NCBI GenBank assembly: GCA_964404415.1
Contig: CAYOKC010000196.1
Span: 1 to 5,093 of the forward strand
Source: Leptolinea sp964404415
GTDB taxonomy: Bacteria > Chloroflexota > Anaerolineae > Anaerolineales > Anaerolineaceae
Length of the DNA: 5,093 nt
Direction of reading: 5' to 3'
Positions within the stretch are counted from its first letter, which is position 1; each line of letters starts with the position of its first letter. The position numbers were made by a program, and so were the translations under genes. This document shows positions 1 to 5,093 of this stretch, piece by piece. Under the pieces are notes generated by a model. That model did not search any database. It was given only the letters and a program-made list of their open reading frames with translations, and was not told the origin of the DNA.

Positions 1-132
1 CTCGGCGGGTACGACCTGAGCGAAGCCTATCCGTCTTTGAAGAATTGCATGCTGGTAGCTGTAACGGAAATGAATTCCAAAGATGATATCGATATGTTTG
101 TTGATGTCTTGAAGGAGCCGGCCCATGACTGA
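1..132 (+). CDS. gcvPA: Glycine dehydrogenase (decarboxylating) subunit 1, C-terminal end (partial)
   Basis: The plus-strand frame is open from base 1 and ends at TGA 130-132, giving the last 43 residues of a protein that begins outside the window. The peptide starts LGGYDLSEAYPSLKNCMLVA and continues VTEMNSKDDIDMFVDVLKE. This resembles the C-terminus of the split P-protein alpha subunit, where a GGY..L...YP.L.NC.LV.VTE pattern precedes a last helix. The partner subunit gene starts inside it at 125, an 8-bp overlap, and this order (PA then PB) is the usual one in split-subunit genomes. With GcvPB it forms the PLP enzyme that decarboxylates glycine and passes the aminomethyl group to the lipoyl arm of GcvH in the cytoplasm. 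The identification rests on a short tail plus the neighbouring gene, but the two agree well. Confidence 0.9.
   Translation, partial: LGGYDLSEAYPSLKNCMLVAVTEMNSKDDIDMFVDVLKEPAHD
111..117 (+). promoter_or_regulatory. Ribosome binding site of gcvPB inside gcvPA
   Basis: GAAGGAG lies 7 nt before the ATG at 125 and is entirely within the gcvPA coding sequence. It is a strong Shine-Dalgarno match with good spacing. It supports the 125 start and, with the 8-bp gene overlap, translational coupling of the two subunits, which are needed in equal amounts. Confidence 0.8.
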
Positions 133-1591
133 GAAAACGCTGTATGAATTGTCGTCCCCCGGCCGGATTGGAGTTCAATTTCCTGATGTGGATGTTCCTC
201 TCTCTGATCTTCCCAAAGGCTTCCTGAGAGATGACCTTCCCTTACCCGAACTGGCAGAAATTGACGTTATACGTCACTACACGCATTTATCTCACCTGAA
301 CTACTGCCTGGATGAAGGTTTTTATCCGCTGGGTTCCTGCACCATGAAGTACAACCCGAGGATTAATGAAGCGATGGCACGTCTTCCGGGGTTTGCCGGG
401 GCGCATCCGCTTCAACCGGTGGAATCCATTCAGGGCAGTCTGGTTGTTATGTACAACCTGCAGGAAATGCTGAAAGAGATATCAGGGTTTGACGGAATAA
501 CACTTCAGCCCGCGGCAGGCGCCCAGGGTGAATTTGTCGGCGTGATGCTCATCAGGGCCTACCATCTTTCACGCGGTGATGTAAAACGCAAGAAAATGTT
601 GATCCCGGATTCCGCGCACGGAACCAACCCGGCGAGCTCTGCCATGATCGGTTACGAAGTGGCCGGCATCCCTACTGACGCGCGCGGGAATGTTGACCTT
701 GACGCGCTGCGAGCCGCCTGTGACGATACCGTTGCCGGCATCATGATCACCAATCCCAATACGCTTGGTCTCTTTGATGAAAAAATCGTAGAAGTCATTA
801 GTATCGTGCATGAAGCCGGTGGATTGGTGTATGGCGATGGCGCTAACATGAATGCTCTGCTGGGCATCGTGCGTCCCGGTGACCTGGGGATCGACGTCAT
901 GCATTTCAACCTGCATAAGACCTTCTCCACCCCGCATGGAGGTGGAGGCCCCGGTTCTGGTCCCGTTGGAGTGAACAATAAATTGATCGACTTCCTCCCC
1001 GGCCCGATCGTCGACATCATTGAAGAAGGTGATGACGAAATGCCGCCGCTGTATGGCTTTGTTCAGCCTGAAAAATCCATTGGCCGTGTTAAAGCTTTCC
1101 ACGGTCACTTTGGCATGCACATTCGGGCGTTCACCTACATTTCCATGAATGGCGCGGAGGGTTTGCGTACTGTGGCTGAAATGGCCGTTCTGAACGCAAA
1201 TTATCTATTGTCCAAACTCAAGGGAACCTACAAGTTACCATACGACCGGATTTGCATGCATGAATTCGTCCTCGAAGGTAATTTCTCTGATGTTCCCAAT
1301 GTGCACGCGCTGGATATTGCCAAACGGTTGATGGATTACAATTTCCATCCGCCAACAAACTATTTCCCGTTGATCGTTCACGAAGCCCTCATGATTGAGC
1401 CAACCGAAACTGAAAGCAAACAAAATATCGACGCGTTTGCCGATGCCATGTTGACCATAGCCCGTGAAGCGCACGAATCACCGGAACTGTTGCAAACCGC
1501 GCCCCATACCACCCCCATCCGGAGGTTGGATGAGGTAAAAGCGGCGAAAGATCTTGTACTATGCTGCTGGCTGCCTGAAAAAGCGGAGTAG
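125..1591 (+). CDS. gcvPB: Glycine dehydrogenase (decarboxylating) subunit 2
   Basis: This is the PLP-carrying half of the split glycine decarboxylase (P-protein) of the glycine cleavage system. It acts in the cytoplasm, releasing CO2 from glycine and loading the methylamine group onto lipoyl-GcvH. The 488-residue length fits the family. Visible hallmarks are the N-terminal LGSCTMKYNP segment (residues 69-78), DSAHGTNPA (162-170, His165 being the likely ring-stacking residue), YGDGAN (236-241, Asp238 expected to hold the pyridine nitrogen), and HFNLHKTF (260-267), where Lys265 should form the Schiff base with PLP. A glycine-rich HGGGGPGSGP loop (271-280) follows. The ATG at 125 is supported by GAAGGAG 7 nt upstream and by the family-typical N-terminus. 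It overlaps the gcvPA end by 8 bp, so the two are cotranscribed and probably coupled. A hairpin begins 5 bp after the TAG stop. No key residue appears to be missing. Confidence 0.97.
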   Translation: MTEKTLYELSSPGRIGVQFPDVDVPLSDLPKGFLRDDLPLPELAEIDVIRHYTHLSHLNYCLDEGFYPLGSCTMKYNPRINEAMARLPGFAGAHPLQPVESIQGSLVVMYNLQEMLKEISGFDGITLQPAAGAQGEFVGVMLIRAYHLSRGDVKRKKMLIPDSAHGTNPASSAMIGYEVAGIPTDARGNVDLDALRAACDDTVAGIMITNPNTLGLFDEKIVEVISIVHEAGGLVYGDGANMNALLGIVRPGDLGIDVMHFNLHKTFSTPHGGGGPGSGPVGVNNKLIDFLPGPIVDIIEEGDDEMPPLYGFVQPEKSIGRVKAFHGHFGMHIRAFTYISMNGAEGLRTVAEMAVLNANYLLSKLKGTYKLPYDRICMHEFVLEGNFSDVPNVHALDIAKRLMDYNFHPPTNYFPLIVHEALMIEPTETESKQNIDAFADAMLTIAREAHESPELLQTAPHTTPIRRLDEVKAAKDLVLCCWLPEKAE

Positions 1592-1596
1592 AATCA

Positions 1597-1630
1597 CAGG
1601 GAGGCTGATACAGCCTCCCTGAATTTTCTC
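1597..1630 (+). terminator. Hairpin after gcvPB, probable (weak) intrinsic terminator
   Basis: CAGGGAGGCTG (1597-1607) and CAGCCTCCCTG (1611-1621) are exact reverse complements, giving an 11-bp GC-rich stem with a 3-nt ATA loop. AATTTTCTC follows, which is a short and interrupted U tract. Position right after the glycine cleavage genes fits an operon terminator. The poor U tract suggests incomplete termination or a role in 3'-end stability. Only 22 bp separate the stem from the next start codon, so a separate downstream promoter does not fit there. Confidence 0.75.
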
Positions 1631-1632
1631 AC

Positions 1633-1637
1633 AGGAG
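1633..1637 (+). promoter_or_regulatory. Ribosome binding site of the DJ-1/PfpI gene
   Basis: AGGAG sits 6 nt before the ATG at 1644 and just downstream of the 1597-1621 hairpin. It fixes the start of the DJ-1/PfpI gene. It is the strongest ribosome binding site in the three-gene run that follows, consistent with this being the first gene translated from that unit. Confidence 0.75.
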
Positions 1638-1643
1638 TGCATC

Positions 1644-2189
1644 ATGGAACTCGAAGGAAAACATATCCTCTTTCTTGTTGGACCCGGATTCGAAGACCTC
1701 GAATTCTGGGTGCCGCTGATGCGTTTACAGGAAGCCGGAGCCGATGTGGTAGTGGCCGGTATTGCCAGTGGTGAGACGTATCACGGCAAAACAGGCTTAT
1801 CCGCCACAGCGGATTTGGGATTTGAAGATGTTGATTCATCCGAATTTGACGGGCTGGTCATTCCCGGTGGATGGGCGCCTGACAGGATCAGGCGGTACGA
1901 TTCGGTCAAACGCTTTGTGGCTGATTTTTACCACGAAGGTAAACCAATCGGGATCATCTGCCATGGCGGATTGGTTGCCATTAGCGCCGGAATCGTAAGT
2001 GGACTGGAATGCACCGGCAGTGAGGGTATTCGTGACGACCTAGAAAATGCTGGCGCGAAATGGAAAAACCTGCCGGTTGTACGAAGCAGAAATATCGTCT
2101 GGGGTCGCGTTGTCGCGGATATTCCGGATTTTTGCCGTGAACTTGTCACATTATTCTGTGATCCTCAAAAATCTACAAAAAAGAAATGA
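1644..2189 (+). CDS. DJ-1/PfpI family protein (class I glutamine amidotransferase-like fold)
   Basis: The 181-residue protein matches the single-domain DJ-1/PfpI family throughout. It starts with a beta strand (KHILFLVGP, 6-14) and then GFEDLEF (15-21), in which Glu17 is the conserved acidic partner of the active cysteine. IPGGWAPD (73-80) is the family GG loop. IGIICHGGLVAISAGIVSG (102-120) is the nucleophile elbow, with Cys106 and His107. A late PDFCREL segment (161-167) is also typical. Members have been reported as proteases, deglycase or glyoxalase III-like enzymes and chaperones, so the exact reaction cannot be read from sequence. No signal peptide is seen, so it is probably cytoplasmic. 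The usual CHGP is CHGG here, and the protein ends in a basic KSTKKK tail. AGGAG 6 nt upstream supports the start. The phosphoesterase gene follows after only 3 nt, in the same phase. Confidence 0.93.
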   Translation: MELEGKHILFLVGPGFEDLEFWVPLMRLQEAGADVVVAGIASGETYHGKTGLSATADLGFEDVDSSEFDGLVIPGGWAPDRIRRYDSVKRFVADFYHEGKPIGIICHGGLVAISAGIVSGLECTGSEGIRDDLENAGAKWKNLPVVRSRNIVWGRVVADIPDFCRELVTLFCDPQKSTKKK

Positions 2190-2192
2190 AAT

Positions 2193-3338
2193 ATGTCGGT
2201 TATCGAAGCGAAAGACTTTTCTAAACAACAAAGGTTTCCCGGTCAAACGGGAAATCCTTTTGATATCCTGATCCATCGTGCAGTAGAACTGGAGAAAATT
2301 CCAGGGATACTCTTTGTCCTGCTATTAGTAGCTGCCGCGCTGCTCGGGTACCACGTCAACGGCTTGACCTGCCTGTATATCCTCCCTTTTATTGTCTTTG
2401 ATTGGATATCCATCGCTTTACTGCCCCGCTCGCGCCGTTCTTTTGGCCCCAAAAAGCCCCAGGTGCTATTGTTGGCTCTTTTCCGTATGATCCCTGTGGT
2501 CTTCTTCGGACCGGTCATATGGATACCTCTTGAGTTTTTGGGATGTGTCTTACAGGTTTACGCGTTCTGGATTGAACCCTACGCGATCAAGACTAACAGG
2601 CAAACGCTGGAAACCACCAAACTGCCTACCGGAATACGATTTCGGATCCTTCACCTGGGTGACCTGCACCTGGAGCGCCGCTCCATTCGTGAAGACCGCT
2701 TGAATGCCATGATCAAAGAGATGGCTCCTGATGTCATTCTCTTTTCCGGAGATTACCTGAGCCTTTCATCAATTCGCGACCAACAATCATGGTCTGAGTT
2801 GAAACAGGTTCTCCAGGAATGGGTTGCCCTGGCTGGTACTTTTGGTGTCACCGGCAGCCCGGCTGTGGACCTGCCTGAAAACTTTCCATATATATTGGAA
2901 GGCACACCAGTACAACTTCTGGCAGATAAGGCTGTGTCTGTAAGCAAAGATGGGGCTGTATTGAACATTCTCGGCTTGGAGTGCACTCACATGCCTCACG
3001 CTGACCACCCCCGTCTGGAAAAAATGTTGGAGGAATGCCCGCCCGGCTTTAGAATTTTATTGCACCATTCGCCCGATCTCGCGCCGCATATTCAGGATAT
3101 GGATATTGATCTTCAGCTCGCCGGTCACACGCATGGCGGACAGGTTTGTATTCCCTTCTTTGGCCCGATTTTCACCGGTACACTGTACGGTCTGACATTC
3201 AAATCCGGCCGGTACCAGTTAAAAAATCTTACGTTGTTTATCACCCGGGGACTGGGATTGGAAGGATTATCCGCCCCCCGGGTGCGATTCTTATGCCCAC
3301 CGGAAGTAGTATTGTGGGACATTACTGGAAAAGGTTAA
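2193..3338 (+). CDS. Membrane-anchored metallophosphoesterase (YkuE-like calcineurin fold) with altered motif III
   Basis: The 381-residue protein has a hydrophobic N-terminal third and a C-terminal calcineurin-like phosphoesterase domain. About four membrane segments are visible near residues 37-54, 58-77, 90-110 and 111-127. The basic SRRSFGPKKP loop between the second and third suggests a cytoplasmic loop and, by inference, a cytoplasmic catalytic domain. Metal-binding motifs are GDLH (156-159, Asp157 and His159), SGDY (185-188, Asp187), LLHHSPD (289-295, His292 probable) and AGHTHGGQ (310-317, His312 and His314). Motif III, normally GNH(D/E), reads G221-S222-P223 before AVDLPENF, so the Asn ligand and catalytic His are not where expected. 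The substrate is unknown; related membrane members act on lipid or nucleotide phosphoesters. The ATG follows the preceding TGA by 3 nt with only a weak AAGAAA before it, implying coupling. No other ATG, GTG or TTG precedes the first membrane segment, which supports this start. Confidence 0.88.
   Translation: MSVIEAKDFSKQQRFPGQTGNPFDILIHRAVELEKIPGILFVLLLVAAALLGYHVNGLTCLYILPFIVFDWISIALLPRSRRSFGPKKPQVLLLALFRMIPVVFFGPVIWIPLEFLGCVLQVYAFWIEPYAIKTNRQTLETTKLPTGIRFRILHLGDLHLERRSIREDRLNAMIKEMAPDVILFSGDYLSLSSIRDQQSWSELKQVLQEWVALAGTFGVTGSPAVDLPENFPYILEGTPVQLLADKAVSVSKDGAVLNILGLECTHMPHADHPRLEKMLEECPPGFRILLHHSPDLAPHIQDMDIDLQLAGHTHGGQVCIPFFGPIFTGTLYGLTFKSGRYQLKNLTLFITRGLGLEGLSAPRVRFLCPPEVVLWDITGKG
2230..2260 (+). 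repeat. Inverted repeat (hairpin) near the 5' end of the phosphoesterase gene
   Basis: AAAGGTTTCCCG (2230-2241) pairs with CGGGAAA-T-CCTTT (2248-2260), giving a 12-bp stem with one bulged T at 2255 and a 6-nt GTCAAA loop. A TTTT run spans the stem end (2258-2261). It starts 37 nt after the first base of the start codon and lies wholly inside the coding sequence. It could slow translation, act as an internal attenuator or processing site, or be a chance structure. The pairing is directly seen; a function is inference. Confidence 0.5.
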
Positions 3339-3341
3339 ACC

Positions 3342-4781
3342 ATGAATAACAATTCTATTTTTCCCGAACCTAATATTCTTCTTAAATCATCTGGTGATCT
3401 ATCAAAATTCAAGGCATCTCTGGAATTCAGGTTTTCTGACGAACTGGATATGTCGGTTTCAAGCTCCAAGAAGATCGGGGCGGTTTCCGTCATTTCTGAC
3501 AAATCAGGAAGCTCATTGTTTGTTCTATCTTTGGGTGACAGGAAAAAGGCCGTTTCAGATACCTTCCGGAAAGCTGGCACCGCGTTTTCCCGCTGGAGCA
3601 TGTCTCACTCTGGTAAGGAGTACGGTCTAAACCTTGATCAAGCCTCCATCCTTTCTGTCGAATCCGCGGCTAATGCCGTTCTGGAAGGTCTTTGCCTGGG
3701 CGGCTTTGATTTCGCCCGGTACAAAACGAAGGATGTAGAAGAGAAAAAGAACATTACCATCCATGTTCAGTCGAACAAGCTGAATGACCTTCAAGCCGCG
3801 TTAGATAACGTGATGGTCATCGGCAGTTCCGTTGACCTCGCCCGCGATTGGATCCATGAGCCGGCCAACGTCATCAACCCTCAATCTCTGGAAGACAGAG
3901 TAAGGACTGCCGCGAAAGAATACGGCCTTTCGGTCAAAGTCATCCAGTATGACGAACTGGTGACCATGGGCGCCGGTGGTTTAACAGCCGTTGGAAAAGG
4001 CAGTAAGGATAAACCCCGGCTACTGTTGATCGAATACAAAGGCGCCGGTTCTCAAACCCCGATCGCCCTTGTTGGTAAAGCAATCACATTTGATACCGGC
4101 GGCTACAGCCTGAAACCATCCGACTTTATTCAGGGCATGAAATATGACAAAGCCGGGGGTGTCTCCGTTCTGGCTACGATCATCGCAGCTGCCCGCCTGA
4201 AATTGAAAACCAACATAGTGACAGTCATTCCCGCCGCCGAAAACATGATCTCCAGCGAGGCGTACCGCCCGGATGATATTCTGAAAATGCTATCCGGATT
4301 GACTGTTGAAATTGTCTCCACCGACGCCGAAGGACGCCTCATTCTGGCGGACGCCCTCACTTATACACAGAATACATACAAACCCCGCGCGATTATCGAC
4401 ATCGCCACCCTTACTGGCGGCGTGAAAATCGCTCTCGGAACTCTGCGTGCTGGTCTATTGTCAAACTCAGATGATCTGGCCGCCACGATGCAAAAAGCCG
4501 GTGACATCACAGGTGAATTGCTCTGGAGGCTCCCGATGGACGAGGGATATTTTGACCTGATCAAGAGCGATGACGCGGATATGAAGAATTCCGGTGCCCG
4601 CGAAGCATCGACCATTGTTGGCGCCATCTTCCTCAAACAATTTATATCGGATGATGTCCCCTGGGCGCATCTCGATATCGCCGCCACCGGTGAAGCTGAT
4701 TCCGAGAAACCGTGGTGTGGAAAAGGACCCAACGGTTTCGGCGTACGGCTTATGTTGGAAGCCATCCGTCAATTGTCATAA
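3342..4781 (+). CDS. pepA: Leucyl (cytosol) aminopeptidase, peptidase family M17
   Basis: This is a cytoplasmic two-metal exopeptidase that removes N-terminal residues from peptides. Its 479 residues match the M17 length: a variable N-terminal macro-like domain (about 1-150), then the catalytic domain. The expected active-site set is present and sits at a constant offset of 24 from E. coli PepA numbering: Lys246 and Asp251 in GKAITFDTGG, Lys258 in SLKP, Asp269 in MKYDKAGG, Asp328 and Glu330 in STDAEGRL (326-333), and Arg332. WAHLDIAATG (441-450) and the C-terminal GFGVRL are also typical. The classical signature NTDAEGRL has Ser for Asn, and the residue after Asp269 is Lys rather than the common Met; neither is a known metal ligand. 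The ATG is 3 nt after the phosphoesterase TAA, with GGAAAAGG ending 7 nt upstream. The N-terminal domain is divergent and may differ in oligomer contacts. The stop codon abuts a strong terminator. Confidence 0.95.
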   Translation: MNNNSIFPEPNILLKSSGDLSKFKASLEFRFSDELDMSVSSSKKIGAVSVISDKSGSSLFVLSLGDRKKAVSDTFRKAGTAFSRWSMSHSGKEYGLNLDQASILSVESAANAVLEGLCLGGFDFARYKTKDVEEKKNITIHVQSNKLNDLQAALDNVMVIGSSVDLARDWIHEPANVINPQSLEDRVRTAAKEYGLSVKVIQYDELVTMGAGGLTAVGKGSKDKPRLLLIEYKGAGSQTPIALVGKAITFDTGGYSLKPSDFIQGMKYDKAGGVSVLATIIAAARLKLKTNIVTVIPAAENMISSEAYRPDDILKMLSGLTVEIVSTDAEGRLILADALTYTQNTYKPRAIIDIATLTGGVKIALGTLRAGLLSNSDDLAATMQKAGDITGELLWRLPMDEGYFDLIKSDDADMKNSGAREASTIVGAIFLKQFISDDVPWAHLDIAATGEADSEKPWCGKGPNGFGVRLMLEAIRQLS

Positions 4782-4819
4782 AAAAAACGAGGCTGTCCAA
4801 TTGGACAGCCTCGTTTTTC
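4780..4819. terminator. Bidirectional intrinsic terminator between pepA and alaS
   Basis: AAAAACGAGGCTGTCC (4783-4798) and GGACAGCCTCGTTTTT (4803-4818) form a perfect 16-bp stem around an AATT loop. Read on the plus strand, the stem ends in five T. Read on the minus strand, the flanking eight A (4780-4787) become a T8 tract, so termination should be strong for alaS and adequate for pepA. The pepA TAA ends at 4781 and the alaS stop begins at 4825, leaving almost no free sequence. A shared terminator for converging genes is the natural reading. Confidence 0.93.
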
Positions 4820-4822
4820 TAT

Positions 4823-5093
4823 TTATCCGAGTTTTGCTTTTACCAGTGCCGGTACCTGGTCCAACGCCTTTTGCAACCCGGCTGGATTCTTGCCGCCTGC
4901 CTGCGCCAGATTGGGCCGTCCACCGCCGCTGCCGTCGATATCTTTACTGATCGTCCGGACGATTTCACCGGCATTCACGCCCTTTTTGATCAAGTCATCT
5001 GTGACCGAAGCAATGATCACCGGTTTACCATCCAGAACACTTCCCAAAACGACTACGCCGCTTGTGTGTTTCTGCCGGAATTGGTCCGTCATA
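4823..5093 (-). CDS. alaS: Alanine--tRNA ligase, C-terminal end (partial)
   Basis: The minus-strand frame runs in from the right edge and ends at TAA (4825-4823), giving about the last 89 residues of alanyl-tRNA synthetase. The segment matches the DHHA1 part of the C-terminal domain. It contains SGVVVLGSVLDGKPVIIASV, then TDDLIKKGVNAGEIV, and the glycine-rich GSGGGRPNLAQAGG (residues 54-67 of the visible part) that is a hallmark of the AlaRS tail, followed by a final helix ending PALVKAKLG. The ATG at 5092-5090 is an internal methionine and not the start; the aminoacylation and editing domains lie beyond the window. The full enzyme charges tRNA-Ala in the cytoplasm and clears Ser and Gly mischarging, with this tail helping tRNA binding and dimer contacts. 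A lone DHHA1-domain protein is possible but less likely given the tail sequence. It converges on pepA, with the shared terminator between them. Confidence 0.92.
   Translation of the reverse strand, partial: MTDQFRQKHTSGVVVLGSVLDGKPVIIASVTDDLIKKGVNAGEIVRTISKDIDGSGGGRPNLAQAGGKNPAGLQKALDQVPALVKAKLG

Noticed and set aside
569..1120. Long minus-strand open frame (183 codons) opposite gcvPB
   Set aside because: It lies wholly inside gcvPB, whose protein is strongly conserved. The antisense product resembles no family I know, and no ribosome binding site was noted for it.
1526..1562. TTGGAT and TACTAT as a possible promoter for the DJ-1/PfpI gene inside gcvPB
   Set aside because: The two elements are 25 bp apart, well beyond the usual 16-18 bp, and the first matches the -35 consensus poorly. 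It is not supportable from sequence alone.
3242..3284. 9-bp inverted repeat CACCCGGGG / CCCCGGGTG inside the phosphoesterase gene
   Set aside because: The arms are 25 nt apart and encode the conserved TRGLG...APRVRF segment, so codon constraint and GC-rich chance explain it.
4361..4772. Two overlapping minus-strand open frames opposite the 3' half of pepA
   Set aside because: Both are shadows of the conserved M17 catalytic domain and lack recognisable protein features. The T8 side of the terminator also stops minus-strand transcription arriving from alaS.
5090..5092. ATG on the minus strand as the start of an independent 89-residue protein
   Set aside because: The sequence matches the interior and tail of alanyl-tRNA synthetase, and the Met sits within the conserved domain, so it is an internal residue of a gene cut by the window edge.

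Overview
The window carries a compact bacterial segment of six protein genes, two of them cut by the window edges. From left to right on the plus strand it has the tail of gcvPA, a complete gcvPB, a DJ-1/PfpI-family gene, a membrane-anchored metallophosphoesterase gene and an M17 leucyl aminopeptidase gene. On the minus strand, converging from the right edge, is the 3' end of alaS. No tRNA, rRNA, CRISPR, insertion sequence or phage feature was seen, and no stretch over 300 bases lacks a gene.

The glycine dehydrogenase (P-protein) is split into PA and PB subunits. This is typical of many Gram-positive, thermophilic, archaeal and Chloroflexota lineages and differs from the single-chain GcvP of E. 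coli. GC content is roughly half (by eye), and the starts are ATG. My best guess is an anaerobic or facultative bacterium such as a Chloroflexota (Anaerolineae-like) member. That is inference from gene style, not a database match.

Region 1 (1-1591) is the end of a glycine cleavage operon. gcvPA and gcvPB overlap by 8 bp and should be translationally coupled. The two subunits form the PLP-dependent glycine decarboxylase. A perfect 11-bp hairpin follows gcvPB.

Region 2 (1644-4781) is a three-gene run: DJ-1/PfpI, metallophosphoesterase, aminopeptidase. Only 3 nt separate each stop from the next ATG, and all three genes lie in the same reading phase, so they probably form one operon. A maintenance or turnover theme is possible but unproven: a protein or aldehyde damage-type enzyme, a membrane phosphoesterase and a peptide-degrading enzyme.

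Region 3 (4780-5093) has a 16-bp perfect hairpin with A/T tracts on both sides. It serves as a shared bidirectional terminator between the aminopeptidase gene and alaS.

I find no convincing new multi-gene system. The most notable point is the metallophosphoesterase: it keeps four of the five classical motifs, but its GNH(D/E) motif reads G-S-P. Two hairpins, one between gcvPB and the DJ-1 gene and one just inside the phosphoesterase gene, are also worth a second look.
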